Below are positions 34,448 to 43,900 of a stretch of DNA of 64,000 nucleotides, one piece after another (the first letter of the stretch is position 1; each line of letters begins with the position of its first letter). Position numbers and translations under genes: made by a program. This stretch comes from Anaerolineales bacterium (lineage in GTDB: Bacteria > Chloroflexota > Anaerolineae > Anaerolineales > UBA11579), in NCBI GenBank assembly GCA_026129335.1, contig JAHCIH010000003.1:84534-148533 (forward strand), in the 5' to 3' direction. The notes beneath the pieces are model-generated. The model made no database searches, was not told the origin of the DNA, and saw nothing but the letters and a program-made list of their open reading frames with translations.

Positions 34448-35725
34448 ATGACAATATCGAATCTCGAAGCCAGTTCACTGGCCGACCTGCGCAAGCAAGC
34501 CAAGGATTTGGGCGTAGACCGCCCCAACCGGCTCAAGAAAGAAGACTTGCTTGTGCACATCCGCCGCGCCGAAGCGGCCAAGCAGGGCCGCGAAGTGCGC
34601 GGCGGCATCCTCGAAATTATGAACGAGGGCGTAGGCTTCCTGCGCTCGGACCATTACCAGGGCGGCCCGGACGATGTGTACGTCTCACAGACCCAGGTGC
34701 GCCGTTACGGCCTGCGCAACGGCGACCTGATCATCGGCGAGGCCCGCCCGCCGCGCGAATCCGAGAAACACTTCGGCCTGGTCAAAGTCGAAACGGTCAA
34801 CGGTATGGACCCTGAAGCCGCCCGCAACCGGCCGCGCTTCGAAAACCTGACCCCTATCTTTCCCGACCAGCGCTTCGACCTGGAGACCGACAAACGCGGC
34901 CTGGCCATGCGCATGATCAACCTGGTGGCTCCGGTGGGCCGCGGCCAGCGCGGCCTGATCGTTTCGCCGCCCAAATCCGGCAAGACCACCATCCTCAAAG
35001 AGATGGCCAACTCCATCTCGACCAACTACAAAGACGTGCACCTGATGGTGGCGCTGATCGGTGAGCGCCCCGAAGAAGTGACCGACATGGATCGCTCGGT
35101 GGACGCTGAGGTGATCTCCTCCACTTTCGACGAGCCGGTCACCTCGCACGTGCGCGCCGCCGAAATGGTCATCGAGCGCGCCAAGCGCCTGGTGGAAATC
35201 GGCCAGGATGTGGTCATCCTGCTCGACTCGATCACCCGCCTGGCCCGCGCCTACAACCTGGTGGTCACGCCCTCCGGCCGCACGCTCTCCGGCGGTATCG
35301 ACCCTTCGGCGCTCTACCCGCCCAAGCGCTTCTTCGGCGCGGCGCGCAACATTGAAGAAGGCGGTTCGCTGACCATCATCGCCACCTGCCTGGTGGACAC
35401 CGGCTCGCGCATGGACGATGTGGTCTACGAAGAATTCAAGGGCACCGGCAACATGGAGCTGCACCTCTCGCGCAGGCTGCAAGAACGCCGCATCTTCCCC
35501 GCCATCGATATCGACCGCTCCTCCACCCGCCGCGAGGAACTGCTCCTCGGCCCGGACATCACCCAGTACGTCTGGCTGATGCGCCGCATGTACAGCACCA
35601 TGATCGCCGAGCCGCCGCACGGCGCCGGTATGGACGTGGGCGCCGCCGTGGAAGCGCTGCTGCAGCGCATGTCCAAGACCGACAGCAACCAGGAATTCCT
35701 GGAAGGCCTCAAGGACGAGGGCTAG
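34448..35725 (+). CDS. rho: Transcription termination factor Rho
   Basis: 425 aa hexameric RNA-dependent ATPase/translocase. N-terminal Rho_N helix bundle (LEASSLADLRKQAKDLGV), cold-shock-type RNA-binding domain (GGILEIMNEGVGFLRSDHYQGGPDDVYVS), Walker A (SPPKSGKTT), Walker B (VVILLDSITRLARAYN), the Q-loop area GGIDPSALYPPKRFFGAARN and the R-loop GTGNMELHLSRRL. Standard length. Its intrinsic terminator lies inside the start of the next gene (35763-35802). Confidence 0.97.
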   Translation: MTISNLEASSLADLRKQAKDLGVDRPNRLKKEDLLVHIRRAEAAKQGREVRGGILEIMNEGVGFLRSDHYQGGPDDVYVSQTQVRRYGLRNGDLIIGEARPPRESEKHFGLVKVETVNGMDPEAARNRPRFENLTPIFPDQRFDLETDKRGLAMRMINLVAPVGRGQRGLIVSPPKSGKTTILKEMANSISTNYKDVHLMVALIGERPEEVTDMDRSVDAEVISSTFDEPVTSHVRAAEMVIERAKRLVEIGQDVVILLDSITRLARAYNLVVTPSGRTLSGGIDPSALYPPKRFFGAARNIEEGGSLTIIATCLVDTGSRMDDVVYEEFKGTGNMELHLSRRLQERRIFPAIDIDRSSTRREELLLGPDITQYVWLMRRMYSTMIAEPPHGAGMDVGAAVEALLQRMSKTDSNQEFLEGLKDEG

Positions 35726-35742
35726 TCGTCGTCCTGCTCCCC

Positions 35743-36726
35743 ATGAGCAAGCAAGCTTTGCCAAAGCAGGCCGGGCGAATGGTTTTCGCCGGCCTGCTTT
35801 TTGTTTGCCTGGCGGCCTGCGCCGCCCAGCCCGAGCCGACCGCATTGCCCACGCCGGTGCTCGGCTCACCCAGCCCGGTGGCGGCCACCGCCACCGGGCT
35901 GCCCGCGCAGCCCACCCCGGCCACGGAGCCGTTTACCTACACCGTGCAGGCGGGCGACACGCTCAGCAGCATCGCCGCCCGCTTCGGCCTCCAGCCGGAG
36001 ACCGTCTTGTGGGCCAACCACGATGTGCTGCACGACATCCCCGACTTCCTCATGCAGGGCATGCAACTGCTCATCCTGCCGCGTGACGGTGTCTACCACC
36101 AGGCCGGCGGCGGCGATTCGGTGGCCAGCCTGGCCAATTTCTTCAACGCCAACGCCGAAGACATCATCGCCTGGCCGGGCAACGGCATCGATGCCCAAAA
36201 CCCGCAGCTCTTCATCGGCCAGTGGGTGCTGGTGCCGGATGGCCAGCGCGCCCTGCGCCGCCGGGTAATGCCCAACCTGCCCGCGGGCGCCATGGCCGTC
36301 TCCAGCGAGGAGTTCGGCAACGGCGCCTGCCCGCAGAACAGCGGCCTGCTGGGGCAGGGGGCTGGCGAGTACGCCTGGCCGGTCTCCAGCCGCCGCATCC
36401 TCGCCGAGGGCTACTGGAGCGGCCACCGCGCCGTCGATTTGGCGGTGGAGCTCGGCGAACCCGTGCTGGCCGCCGATGCAGGGGTGGTGGTCTATTCCGG
36501 CTGGTCGAACCTGGGGTATGGCCTGATGGTCATGCTCGACCATGGCAATGGCGATTTCACCCTCTACGGCGGGCTGGGTGCGGCCAGCGCGGTGTGCGGC
36601 AGCGCGCTGGCTCAGGGCCAGCCAATCGGCCTGGGCGGCATGATCGGCCATCCGGCCGGCGCCTTCGTGCACTTCGAAATCCGCCGCGGCGCGGAGTTCC
36701 TCAACCCGCTGGATGAGCTGCCCTGA
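35743..36726 (+). CDS. LysM and M23 peptidase-domain lipoprotein
   Basis: 327 aa. Signal peptide with lipobox CLAAC; a Pro/Thr spacer; LysM (FTYTVQAGDTLSSIAARFGL...LLILP); a second LysM-like region (YHQAGGGDSVASLANFFN...VLVP); then a LytM/M23 fold (SGHRAVDLAVELGEPVLAADAGVVVYSG...VHFEIRRGAEFLNP). The first M23 His-Asp pair is present (HRAVD), but HxH at the end reads FVH, so the zinc site lacks one histidine and catalysis is doubtful. Starting at ATG 35743 gives a charged n-region; ATG 35779 would leave almost none. Confidence 0.85.
   Translation: MSKQALPKQAGRMVFAGLLFVCLAACAAQPEPTALPTPVLGSPSPVAATATGLPAQPTPATEPFTYTVQAGDTLSSIAARFGLQPETVLWANHDVLHDIPDFLMQGMQLLILPRDGVYHQAGGGDSVASLANFFNANAEDIIAWPGNGIDAQNPQLFIGQWVLVPDGQRALRRRVMPNLPAGAMAVSSEEFGNGACPQNSGLLGQGAGEYAWPVSSRRILAEGYWSGHRAVDLAVELGEPVLAADAGVVVYSGWSNLGYGLMVMLDHGNGDFTLYGGLGAASAVCGSALAQGQPIGLGGMIGHPAGAFVHFEIRRGAEFLNPLDELP
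35763..35802 (+). terminator. Intrinsic terminator of rho, inside the next signal-peptide coding region
   Basis: AAAGCAGGCCGGGCGAA (35763-35779) pairs with TTCGCCGGCCTGCTTT (35785-35800), with one bulged G and a 5-base loop, then T residues to 35802. It overlaps codons 7-20 of the downstream lipoprotein gene. Confidence 0.8.
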
Positions 36727-36979
36727 GAGCTATAAACCGTAAGCTGTAAGCCCTAAGCCCTCGTGTCATCTGAGCGGGTACTGCCAACCTTTACCAGACC
36801 GCCGAACCCGGACCAGCGAAGGATCCCTAAAACCATCTCTTCGTAAAGTGCGATGAGCGCAAGTCGCTTGTCGGAATAACCATATTCACACTGTCAGTCG
36901 CCTACAAGAACTGACCGAAAATCGCTTTTGCTAACTGCTAACTGCTAACTGCTAATCGCTGAGTGCTGACCGCTGACAG
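36727..36979. other. Intergenic region with repeats, no gene seen
   Basis: Starts with degenerate heptamer-like units (CCGTAAGCTGTAAGCCCTAAGCC), a middle part without recognisable features, and ends with the heptamer array starting at 36930. No credible reading frame. Confidence 0.6.
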
Positions 36980-36985
36980 CTAGTT
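36930..36985. repeat. Eight-unit heptanucleotide array (GCTAACT family)
   Basis: GCTAACT x3, then GCTAATC, GCTGAGT, GCTGACC, GCTGACA and GCTAGTT, in perfect 7-base register. The last unit covers the stop codon of the minus-strand DinB gene. Confidence 0.9.
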
Positions 36986-37468
36986 ATGCACTTTAATCGG
37001 CATCCCGTTGGCGAAGAAGAAATAATCCTGCGCGAAAGTGGGCGCGCCGAGGGCGTGCAGCCCGGCCAGCATCTGGGCGCGGTGGTCGGTACCGTGGTTA
37101 AGCACGTGGAACAAAATCTGCCACACCTTCACATTCGGCATAAACTCTTCTTCCAGGGCGGCATCCTGCAATCCGGCCAGAGTTTCGCGCATCCCGGCTT
37201 CCACCTGGTCCCATTTGGTCCGCACGCTGTCAAAATCCGGATAATCCTGCGGGTCGGCGAAGTCGGGCACTTCCGCACCGCGCAGGCCGCTGAACCAGCG
37301 CTCGTCGATGTTCAGCAGATGCACGCACTGGTTGCGCATTGAGCCCATCGAATAGTCGATCTCCCAGGTGAACTGCTCCGGCGTCAGCGTGAGGATGCAA
37401 TGCTCCCATAGCTCGCGGTTGCGCGTGATGTGGTACTCGAACAAATGATTGAAGCCTTTAGCGTCCAT
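36980..37468 (-). CDS. DinB-family protein
   Basis: 162 aa from ATG 37468 (MDAKGFNHLFEYHITRNRELWEHC). The three DinB histidine regions look present: MRNQCVHLLNIDERWF and LFHVLNHGTDHRAQM. Putative metal-dependent enzyme, possibly thiol-linked; substrate unknown. Starts 2 bases after the stop of the AlkZ-like gene, so the two are likely co-expressed. Confidence 0.88.
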   Translation of the reverse strand: MDAKGFNHLFEYHITRNRELWEHCILTLTPEQFTWEIDYSMGSMRNQCVHLLNIDERWFSGLRGAEVPDFADPQDYPDFDSVRTKWDQVEAGMRETLAGLQDAALEEEFMPNVKVWQILFHVLNHGTDHRAQMLAGLHALGAPTFAQDYFFFANGMPIKVHN

Positions 37469-37470
37469 AA

Positions 37471-38583
37471 CTATTTGCCTTTCTGTGTCTCGAATTCCAA
37501 CTGGGCCGGCATGCCCAGGAACTGCGCATAGCGCTGCGCAGCCGCATCGACCAGCTTGCGCTCGGCGGCGCTGAGCGGCTGCACGGGCCGAATGGCGGCG
37601 ATGACGGCGTCCTTCTCGAGCAGCCGGCGCCAGCTGCCCGCCACCACGCCCTCGATGACCAGAGAGTGCATATAGGCATTGTCGAACAGCGCGCCCTCGT
37701 CCCCGTGCGGCAACGAGGCGGCGCGGTCTTTGTAGCCGCTGCCGTACTCGTCGTAGGCGGGCAGCAGCCAGGCCCGCTGCGCCGGCCCAGCGGGCGGCTC
37801 TGCCGGGCGGCGCCAGTAGTCCACGCCGCCCTGCGTCTCCATCACCAGCCCGTCTCGGGCGCCCTCCAGGCCGCGGCGCGCCTCGGCCAGCGTCAGCCCG
37901 GACCAATAGGCAAAGTCCTGCACGCTGGCCGGGCCGCGGGCGGCAAAGTAGCGCGCCGCAAAGCGGGCCAGTTCCTCTTCTCGTGAACCGTGGCCTGCCT
38001 CCGCAGGGACGCGCTCGTCGAACAGCGCGTAGCTGAACTGCTTGCCCTTGCGCGGCCCGCTGCACACCACCATCTCCAGCTCCGCCTGCATCATGATATA
38101 GGCCAGCCGGAAGCGTTTGGCGGCTATGCCGGCCTGCTCCAGGGCAGTCGCCAGCTCCTCGCGGGTGCGGTGCTGCCCGCCCTGCAGCGCGGCTTCCAGG
38201 GCGCGGTTGGCTTGGGCGAAAGTTGCCGCATCCAGCTTTTCCTGGCGGTACATGCTGCCATTCACGGTGTGCACCCTGCCCGCGGTGAGACGCAGCAGCA
38301 TGCGGATGTCTTCGGGCAGCACGAAGTGCCAGGTGGGCCGCAGGAGATGGGTGCGCAGAATGCGCCCATCGTTGAACGCCGCCTCGACCTCATCCTGGCT
38401 GCCCGCGACCATGCGCAGCCCCAGCGACCACATCGCGCCGCTGTGGTCCTGCGCCTGCACGGCCACCAGGTGGCGCACCACGCTGGCCGGCTCGGTGTGC
38501 TCCGGCTGGCTGAGGCTCTGGTTGTGCAGCCGCAGGCTGCGTATGCGTGCGGCGTCCATCAGCAAAGTATAGCCGTCCTGCAT
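37471..38583 (-). CDS. Winged-helix protein of the AlkZ/HTH_42 DNA-glycosylase family
   Basis: 370 aa. Tandem winged-helix architecture of the HTH_42 family (RSLRLHNQSLSQPE...ASVVRHLVAVQAQDHSGAMWSLGLR, THLLRPTWHFV, WLLPAYDEYGSGYKDR). The VQAQD stretch resembles the catalytic Q-x-Q motif of AlkZ, a glycosylase that unhooks interstrand cross-links; E. coli YcaQ has Q-x-D. Likely acts on alkylated or cross-linked DNA. A start at ATG 38559 is a possible alternative to 38583; neither has a Shine-Dalgarno sequence. Confidence 0.8.
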   Translation of the reverse strand: MQDGYTLLMDAARIRSLRLHNQSLSQPEHTEPASVVRHLVAVQAQDHSGAMWSLGLRMVAGSQDEVEAAFNDGRILRTHLLRPTWHFVLPEDIRMLLRLTAGRVHTVNGSMYRQEKLDAATFAQANRALEAALQGGQHRTREELATALEQAGIAAKRFRLAYIMMQAELEMVVCSGPRKGKQFSYALFDERVPAEAGHGSREEELARFAARYFAARGPASVQDFAYWSGLTLAEARRGLEGARDGLVMETQGGVDYWRRPAEPPAGPAQRAWLLPAYDEYGSGYKDRAASLPHGDEGALFDNAYMHSLVIEGVVAGSWRRLLEKDAVIAAIRPVQPLSAAERKLVDAAAQRYAQFLGMPAQLEFETQKGK

Positions 38584-38683
38584 GTTGGTGATTTCGTCCT
38601 AGGCAGTGGGAACCTTTGTGGGCGATAATTCGTTTGATGGTTGAGGCGGCCGAACCCGCCCAACTCAATCCTTACGGAGGAAT

Positions 38684-39418
38684 ATGATGAAAAAGCAGTT
38701 TGTGTATCTGGGGGTGCTGGCGCTGGTCGCGCTGCTGTTGGCCGCCTGCGCTCCGGCGACCACGGTGGTGCCTGTGCCCAGCGGCGACAACCCGGGCGGC
38801 CTGACCACCACCGGCATCGTCTATGTCTCGCTGCCGCCGGATGTCGCCTATGTGACCATTGGCGTGCACAGCCAGGGGCCTGATGTGACCGCTGCGGTGG
38901 CCGAGAACGAGGCCAAAATCGCCGCGGTGACCCGGGCGCTGACCGCCATGGGCGTGAACGCAGACGACGTCCAGACGTCCAACTTCAGCCTGTACTCCGG
39001 CGAAGACCTCGACTTCGTCACCGGCGAGTCGCGCGGCCTGATCTACAACGTGGACAACAACATGAGCGTGACCGTGCGCGATCTGGACGAGCTGGGCGCG
39101 TTGCTCGGTGCGGCCATCGATGCCGGGGCCAACTCCATCTGGGGCGTCACCTTCGATGTGAGCGACAGCTACGCGGCGGTCTCCCAGGCCAACGACCAGG
39201 CCTTCCAGCAGGCGCACTCCAAGGCCAGCGCGCTGGCCAACTATGCCGGCGTCACCCTGGGCGAGATCATCAGCATCAACTCGACCACCGGCGGCAACCA
39301 GTTCGGGCCCTACTTCGGTATGGGCGGGGGCGCCGCCGCGGAGAGCTCGGTGAGCATCTCGCCCGGCTCCGTCACCATCGCGGTGCAGGTCACTGTGACC
39401 TACGCCATCAGCCAGTAA
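38684..39418 (+). CDS. SIMPL-domain (DUF541) lipoprotein
   Basis: 244 aa. ACGGAGGAAT precedes the ATG. Lipobox LLLAAC; then the SIMPL fold: GIVYVSLPPDVAYVTIGVHSQGPDVTAAVAENEAKIAAV...DDVQTSNFSLYS and VTVRDLDELGALLGAAIDAGANSIWGVTFDVSD, typical of the BP26/OMP28 family. These assemble into ring-like oligomers in some bacteria; function unclear. A terminator follows. Confidence 0.92.
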   Translation: MMKKQFVYLGVLALVALLLAACAPATTVVPVPSGDNPGGLTTTGIVYVSLPPDVAYVTIGVHSQGPDVTAAVAENEAKIAAVTRALTAMGVNADDVQTSNFSLYSGEDLDFVTGESRGLIYNVDNNMSVTVRDLDELGALLGAAIDAGANSIWGVTFDVSDSYAAVSQANDQAFQQAHSKASALANYAGVTLGEIISINSTTGGNQFGPYFGMGGGAAAESSVSISPGSVTIAVQVTVTYAISQ

Positions 39419-39433
39419 GCTCAACCTTTGTAG

Positions 39434-39469
39434 AAAAAAACACGGCCCGGAAACGGGCCGTGTTTTTTT
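39434..39469 (+). terminator. Intrinsic terminator
   Basis: AAAAAAACACGGCCCG (39434-39449) pairs with CGGGCCGTGTTTTTTT (39454-39469) around a GAAA tetraloop. Confidence 0.95.
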
Positions 39470-39605
39470 GCTTTGCGGGTCTTGGTATCCACTTCGCTAT
39501 GCATGATATTATGATTTTTTATTTATATATTCAATAAATGTTGCTTAAATGGCAGCCAATCTCTAGTCTCTATTCTCTCACCCCTAACCCTGCTATGATG
39601 ACCCG

Positions 39606-40715
<1,110 letters not shown>

Positions 40716-40716
40716 T

Positions 40717-40740
40717 AGGGGCGGCTTGCAAGCCGCCCCT
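40717..40740. repeat. 24-base perfect palindrome after chrA
   Basis: AGGGGCGGCTTG and CAAGCCGCCCCT are exact inverse complements with no loop, starting 2 bases after the chrA stop. No T-run. Arms resemble the GGGGCG...CGCCCC repeat family. Confidence 0.6.
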
Positions 40741-40762
40741 GCCGCTCATGCCATGCTGAGCT

Positions 40763-40798
40763 ATTTGGGCATGTTGCGCAAACGCAACATGCCCAAAT
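40763..40798. repeat. 16-bp perfect hairpin
   Basis: ATTTGGGCATGTTGCG (40763-40778) pairs with CGCAACATGCCCAAAT (40783-40798) around a CAAA loop. Could act as a bidirectional transcription stop, but the T-run is only three bases. Confidence 0.65.
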
Positions 40799-40878
40799 TT
40801 AAGCGAAGCATCCACCCGTGACACAGGCAAATGACGAGGATGCGTAGGGCGAAAGCGAGCGAAGGATGGCTTGCTTGC

Positions 40879-40926
40879 GTAGGGGCGAAGCCCTGTCCTG
40901 AGCGAAGCGAAGGGATGCCTCGCCCC
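40879..40926. repeat. REP-like palindromic element, intergenic copy A
   Basis: 48 bases, beginning GTAGGGGCGA and ending TCGCCCC, with core TGTCCTGAGCGAAGCGAAGG. It differs from copy B (56092-56139) at three positions, two of which swap a base pair of the stem. Confidence 0.85.
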
Positions 40927-41024
40927 CTGCCACCGCCGCCAGCTTTTCCTTGACATCGCCACCTTATATCCCACCGCCCTGCAAATCTGCGCGATAACAG
41001 GGCGATGCTCGCCTGTGTGCGCGA

Positions 41025-41081
41025 AAAAGATATATTAATCGCCCAAAAAACCCCGCCCCCGCGGCGATTAATATATCTTTT
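41025..41081. repeat. 19-bp perfect inverted repeat around TTAATATATC
   Basis: AAAAGATATATTAATCGCC (41025-41043) and its exact complement at 41063-41081, with a 19-base C/A-rich loop. One arm recurs at 10872-10889 near the mutase gene. Confidence 0.8.
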
Positions 41082-41209
41082 GGCCAAAAACTTTCCGTCA
41101 AGCAGCTACACAAGCTACACAGTCAACACGATCGCCCCGACCAACACATCCTACAGCCCCAACACAGCCTGGGCGCCAATCAGCATTCAGCATTCAGCAA
41201 TCAGAAATC

Positions 41210-42595
41210 TCAGATTTCCTCGAACGCAATCACACTCCGCCCCGTGTCCACCTCGCCGCTCAGATCGTAGGGCATCGCCCCGGTGATCCGCACCGGCACG
41301 ATCTCGCCGAGCGGTGGCTGGCCTTCTACGAAGACCAGCCCGTCGATTTCCGGTGCGTCGCGGTAACTGCGCCCCACGGCGATCGGTTCGCCGCTGCCCT
41401 CCACCTCGCCGTGGCCCTCGATGAGCACGTCCAGCGTCTTGCCCACTTGGGCCTGGTTGTTCTCCAGCGAGATACGCTGCTGGGCCAGCATCAGGCGCTC
41501 CTTGCGCTCGTCCTTGACCTCCTGCGGCAGCGGGTCGCCCAGCGGCTCACTCGTCGTGCCCGGCTCGAACGAAAAGGTGAACACGCCCACGCGGTCGAAG
41601 CGGATCTCCTCAATGAAGTCCATCAGTGCCTGGAACTCTTCCTCGGTTTCGCCGGGGTAGCCCACAATAAAAGTGGAGCGCAGCGCCAGGCCGGGCAGGG
41701 CGGCGCGCATTTTCGCCAGCGTGCGGTGCACCCAGCCCATATTCGCCGGGCGGCGCATGCGCCTCAGCGTCTCCGGGTGGGCGTGCTGCAGCGGCATATC
41801 CAAATAGGGGATCAGCTGCTTGTGCTGCGCCATCACTTCGATCTGGCGATCAGTCACCGAGCCGGGGAAGTTGTACAGGATGCGGATCCAGTCCACGCCG
41901 GACGCGGCGTCCACCAGCGCTTCCAGCAGGGTCGCCAGGCCGTCTTTCATGCCCTGTTCGTGGCCGTAGTCCGTGCTGTCCTGGGCGATCAGGTTGATCT
42001 CGCGCACCCCGGCCGCTTGCAGGGCGCGCGCCTCAGCCAGGATGCTCTCCAGCGGCCGGCTGACCAGCGTGCCCTTGATCAGCGGGATGGCGCAGAACGC
42101 GCAGGGCCGCCGGCAGCCGTCGGAGATCTTCAAATAGGCGCTGTAGCCCTGTTGCGCCACGCGCAGCACATCGCCCTCGTCGCGGCCCACCGTGGCGGCG
42201 TCTTCCGGCAGGTGGTAGAGCGGTTCGGGGTGCGTCCGCCGGCGCAGCTTGCCCACCAGGTCGAGGATGTCCATCCAGCGCCGCGTGCCCAGCAGGGCGT
42301 CCACCCCCGGCACGCGCTCGATCACCTCGGCGCCGTAGCGCTGGCTGAGGCAGCCGGCGGCGATCAGCCACTGGTCGCCGCGCTTGCCGGCGGCCAGCTC
42401 GCTGAGCGCCTGGTACGACTCCTCTTTGGCCGGGCCGATGAAGCCGCAGGTGTTGACGATCAACACCTCGGCGTCCGCCGGGTCGGCGCTGGCCGCGTAG
42501 CCGTCGCCGGCCAACAACTGCGCCATCGACTCCGAGTCGACGGTGTTTTTGGCGCAGCCCAGCGAGACCAGGTGGAAAGCTTTCTGGTGGGACAT
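41210..42595 (-). CDS. rimO: Ribosomal protein S12 methylthiotransferase
   Basis: 461 aa radical-SAM enzyme that methylthiolates an Asp of ribosomal protein S12. N-terminal UPF0004 domain with three cysteines (VSLGCAKNTVDSE, VNTCGFIGPAKEES, AAGCLSQRYG), the radical-SAM cluster motif GCRRPCAFCAIPLIKG, and a C-terminal TRAM domain (QVGKTLDVLIEGHGE...). CAKNTVDSE favours RimO over MiaB. Starts 6 bases after the rodZ stop. Confidence 0.95.
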   Translation of the reverse strand: MSHQKAFHLVSLGCAKNTVDSESMAQLLAGDGYAASADPADAEVLIVNTCGFIGPAKEESYQALSELAAGKRGDQWLIAAGCLSQRYGAEVIERVPGVDALLGTRRWMDILDLVGKLRRRTHPEPLYHLPEDAATVGRDEGDVLRVAQQGYSAYLKISDGCRRPCAFCAIPLIKGTLVSRPLESILAEARALQAAGVREINLIAQDSTDYGHEQGMKDGLATLLEALVDAASGVDWIRILYNFPGSVTDRQIEVMAQHKQLIPYLDMPLQHAHPETLRRMRRPANMGWVHRTLAKMRAALPGLALRSTFIVGYPGETEEEFQALMDFIEEIRFDRVGVFTFSFEPGTTSEPLGDPLPQEVKDERKERLMLAQQRISLENNQAQVGKTLDVLIEGHGEVEGSGEPIAVGRSYRDAPEIDGLVFVEGQPPLGEIVPVRITGAMPYDLSGEVDTGRSVIAFEEI

Positions 42596-42601
42596 GCGCC
42601 G

Positions 42602-43891
42602 CTATTCTACTGTGGGCTGCGGCGTGGGAGTGGGCGTTTCGCTCGGCGTGGGGCTGGGCGTCAGCAGGAAGTCGGCCGTAGCGGTGAGGATGGCCGGATC
42701 CACCGTGGGTGTGGGCGAGAGGGTCGGCGTGGCCGCGCCCTGGTTGTTGAAGACCAGCTGCACCACCGAGCCGTAGGCGCCCAGCACGCCCAGGTCTTGC
42801 TCGTTGAGGAAGGCGCGCAGCGCCGCACCGTTGCCAGTGACCAGGAATATTTGATTGAGCCCATTGAAATTGTACGTGCGCCCCGGCACCGTGCGGCCCG
42901 CGAACTCCACTTCGCCGTCCACGGTTATCTGCATCCAGGTGCGCTGCAGCGAGAGCAGGCGGATGCTGAGGGGGCCGGAGCCGGCTTCGATGGTCGCCTC
43001 GCCGAACTGGCCGGGGGTGGGCGTGGCCTGGTCGCCCAGCAGGTTGATCGAGCCGGGCGTTTCGGCCGGGCCGGAGTCCGGCGATTGCGGCTGCGGCGTG
43101 CTCAGCAGCAAGCCGGTGAGCGGCGGCGCGGTGGGTTCCGGCTCCTGGTTGGCGCGCGCCGCGGCCACCCGGCCAATACTCCAGACCACGAAGGCCAGCA
43201 GCATCAGCCCCAGCAGGCCGCCCAGCAGCAGGTCGCGCGAGAACAGCGCGGTCAGCCACGGGGGCAGGCGGAAGACCATCTTCGGCAGCTTGAGAGCCGG
43301 GCGGGGCGGCTTGGGCCGGGCCGCCCGGCGGATGGCAAAGCGTTCCTGCAGGGCCTCGGCGTAGCGCAGCAGCAGGCCCTCGCTCTCCAGCCCGAGGAAA
43401 TCGGCATAGTTGCCCAGCATGCCGCGCGCCTGGGTGGGCGAGGGAAAGCTGTCGAAATCGCCGTTCTCCAGGCGCTGCAGGTGGTGCTCGGGGATGTGCG
43501 TGCTGGATTCGACCTCGAGCAGGCTCAGCTCCAGCGACTCGCGCCGCCCGCGCAGTTCGCCGCCGATGGCGGCGAACGCCGCCCGGGCGGCCTGCTCGCC
43601 GCTCGCCGAAGTTTCGGCGGCTGTGGCCTCGGCTTCAGGCGGGGCAGGCGCCTCGGTGGGCTTGGGCTGCAGTTGTGCGAACAGGGCTTGTGCGTCCAGC
43701 TCCAGGTATTGCGCATAGGCGCGCAGGAAGCCGCGCACCTGGGCCGCCGAGGGCAGCTGGCTGAAATCACCGGCCTCCAGCGCCGTCAGGTACTGGGCGC
43801 GGATGCGCGTGGCCCGGGCGGCCTCATTGATATCCACCCCGCGGGCTTCACGAGACTGGCGTAATTGCTGACCGACTTCGCTGGCGCTCAT
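42602..43891 (-). CDS. rodZ: RodZ-like protein with two helix-turn-helix domains
   Basis: 429 aa from ATG 43891 (a TTG at 43903 is unlikely). Two HTH_25 modules in series: VGQQLRQSREARGVDINEAARATRI...LRAYAQYLELD and IGGELRGRRESLELSLLEVESSTHI...LGNYADFLGLE; RodZ normally has one. Then a basic stretch, a membrane helix (LLLGGLLGLMLLAFVVWSIG), a Pro-rich spacer, the DUF4115-like domain (GPLSIRLLSLQRTWMQITVDGE) and a TPTPSETPTPTP tail. RodZ links MreB to the membrane in cell-shape control. The rplI terminator lies directly before this gene. Confidence 0.85.
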   Translation of the reverse strand: MSASEVGQQLRQSREARGVDINEAARATRIRAQYLTALEAGDFSQLPSAAQVRGFLRAYAQYLELDAQALFAQLQPKPTEAPAPPEAEATAAETSASGEQAARAAFAAIGGELRGRRESLELSLLEVESSTHIPEHHLQRLENGDFDSFPSPTQARGMLGNYADFLGLESEGLLLRYAEALQERFAIRRAARPKPPRPALKLPKMVFRLPPWLTALFSRDLLLGGLLGLMLLAFVVWSIGRVAAARANQEPEPTAPPLTGLLLSTPQPQSPDSGPAETPGSINLLGDQATPTPGQFGEATIEAGSGPLSIRLLSLQRTWMQITVDGEVEFAGRTVPGRTYNFNGLNQIFLVTGNGAALRAFLNEQDLGVLGAYGSVVQLVFNNQGAATPTLSPTPTVDPAILTATADFLLTPSPTPSETPTPTPQPTVE

Positions 43892-43900
43892 CGTGGGATA

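Larger units (their letters stand above)
40741..41209. other. Convergent intergenic region built of palindromes
   Basis: No gene seen between chrA and rimO. It holds, in order, a 16-bp hairpin (40763-40798), a degenerate and an intact REP-like element (intact copy 40879-40926), the 19-bp inverted repeat 41025-41081, and heptamers of the GCTGAAT type reading towards the rimO stop (about 41180-41200). Confidence 0.7.

Noticed and set aside
36930-36985. Possible CRISPR-like array
   Set aside because: Units are 7 bases and directly adjacent, without spacers, and no cas genes are present.
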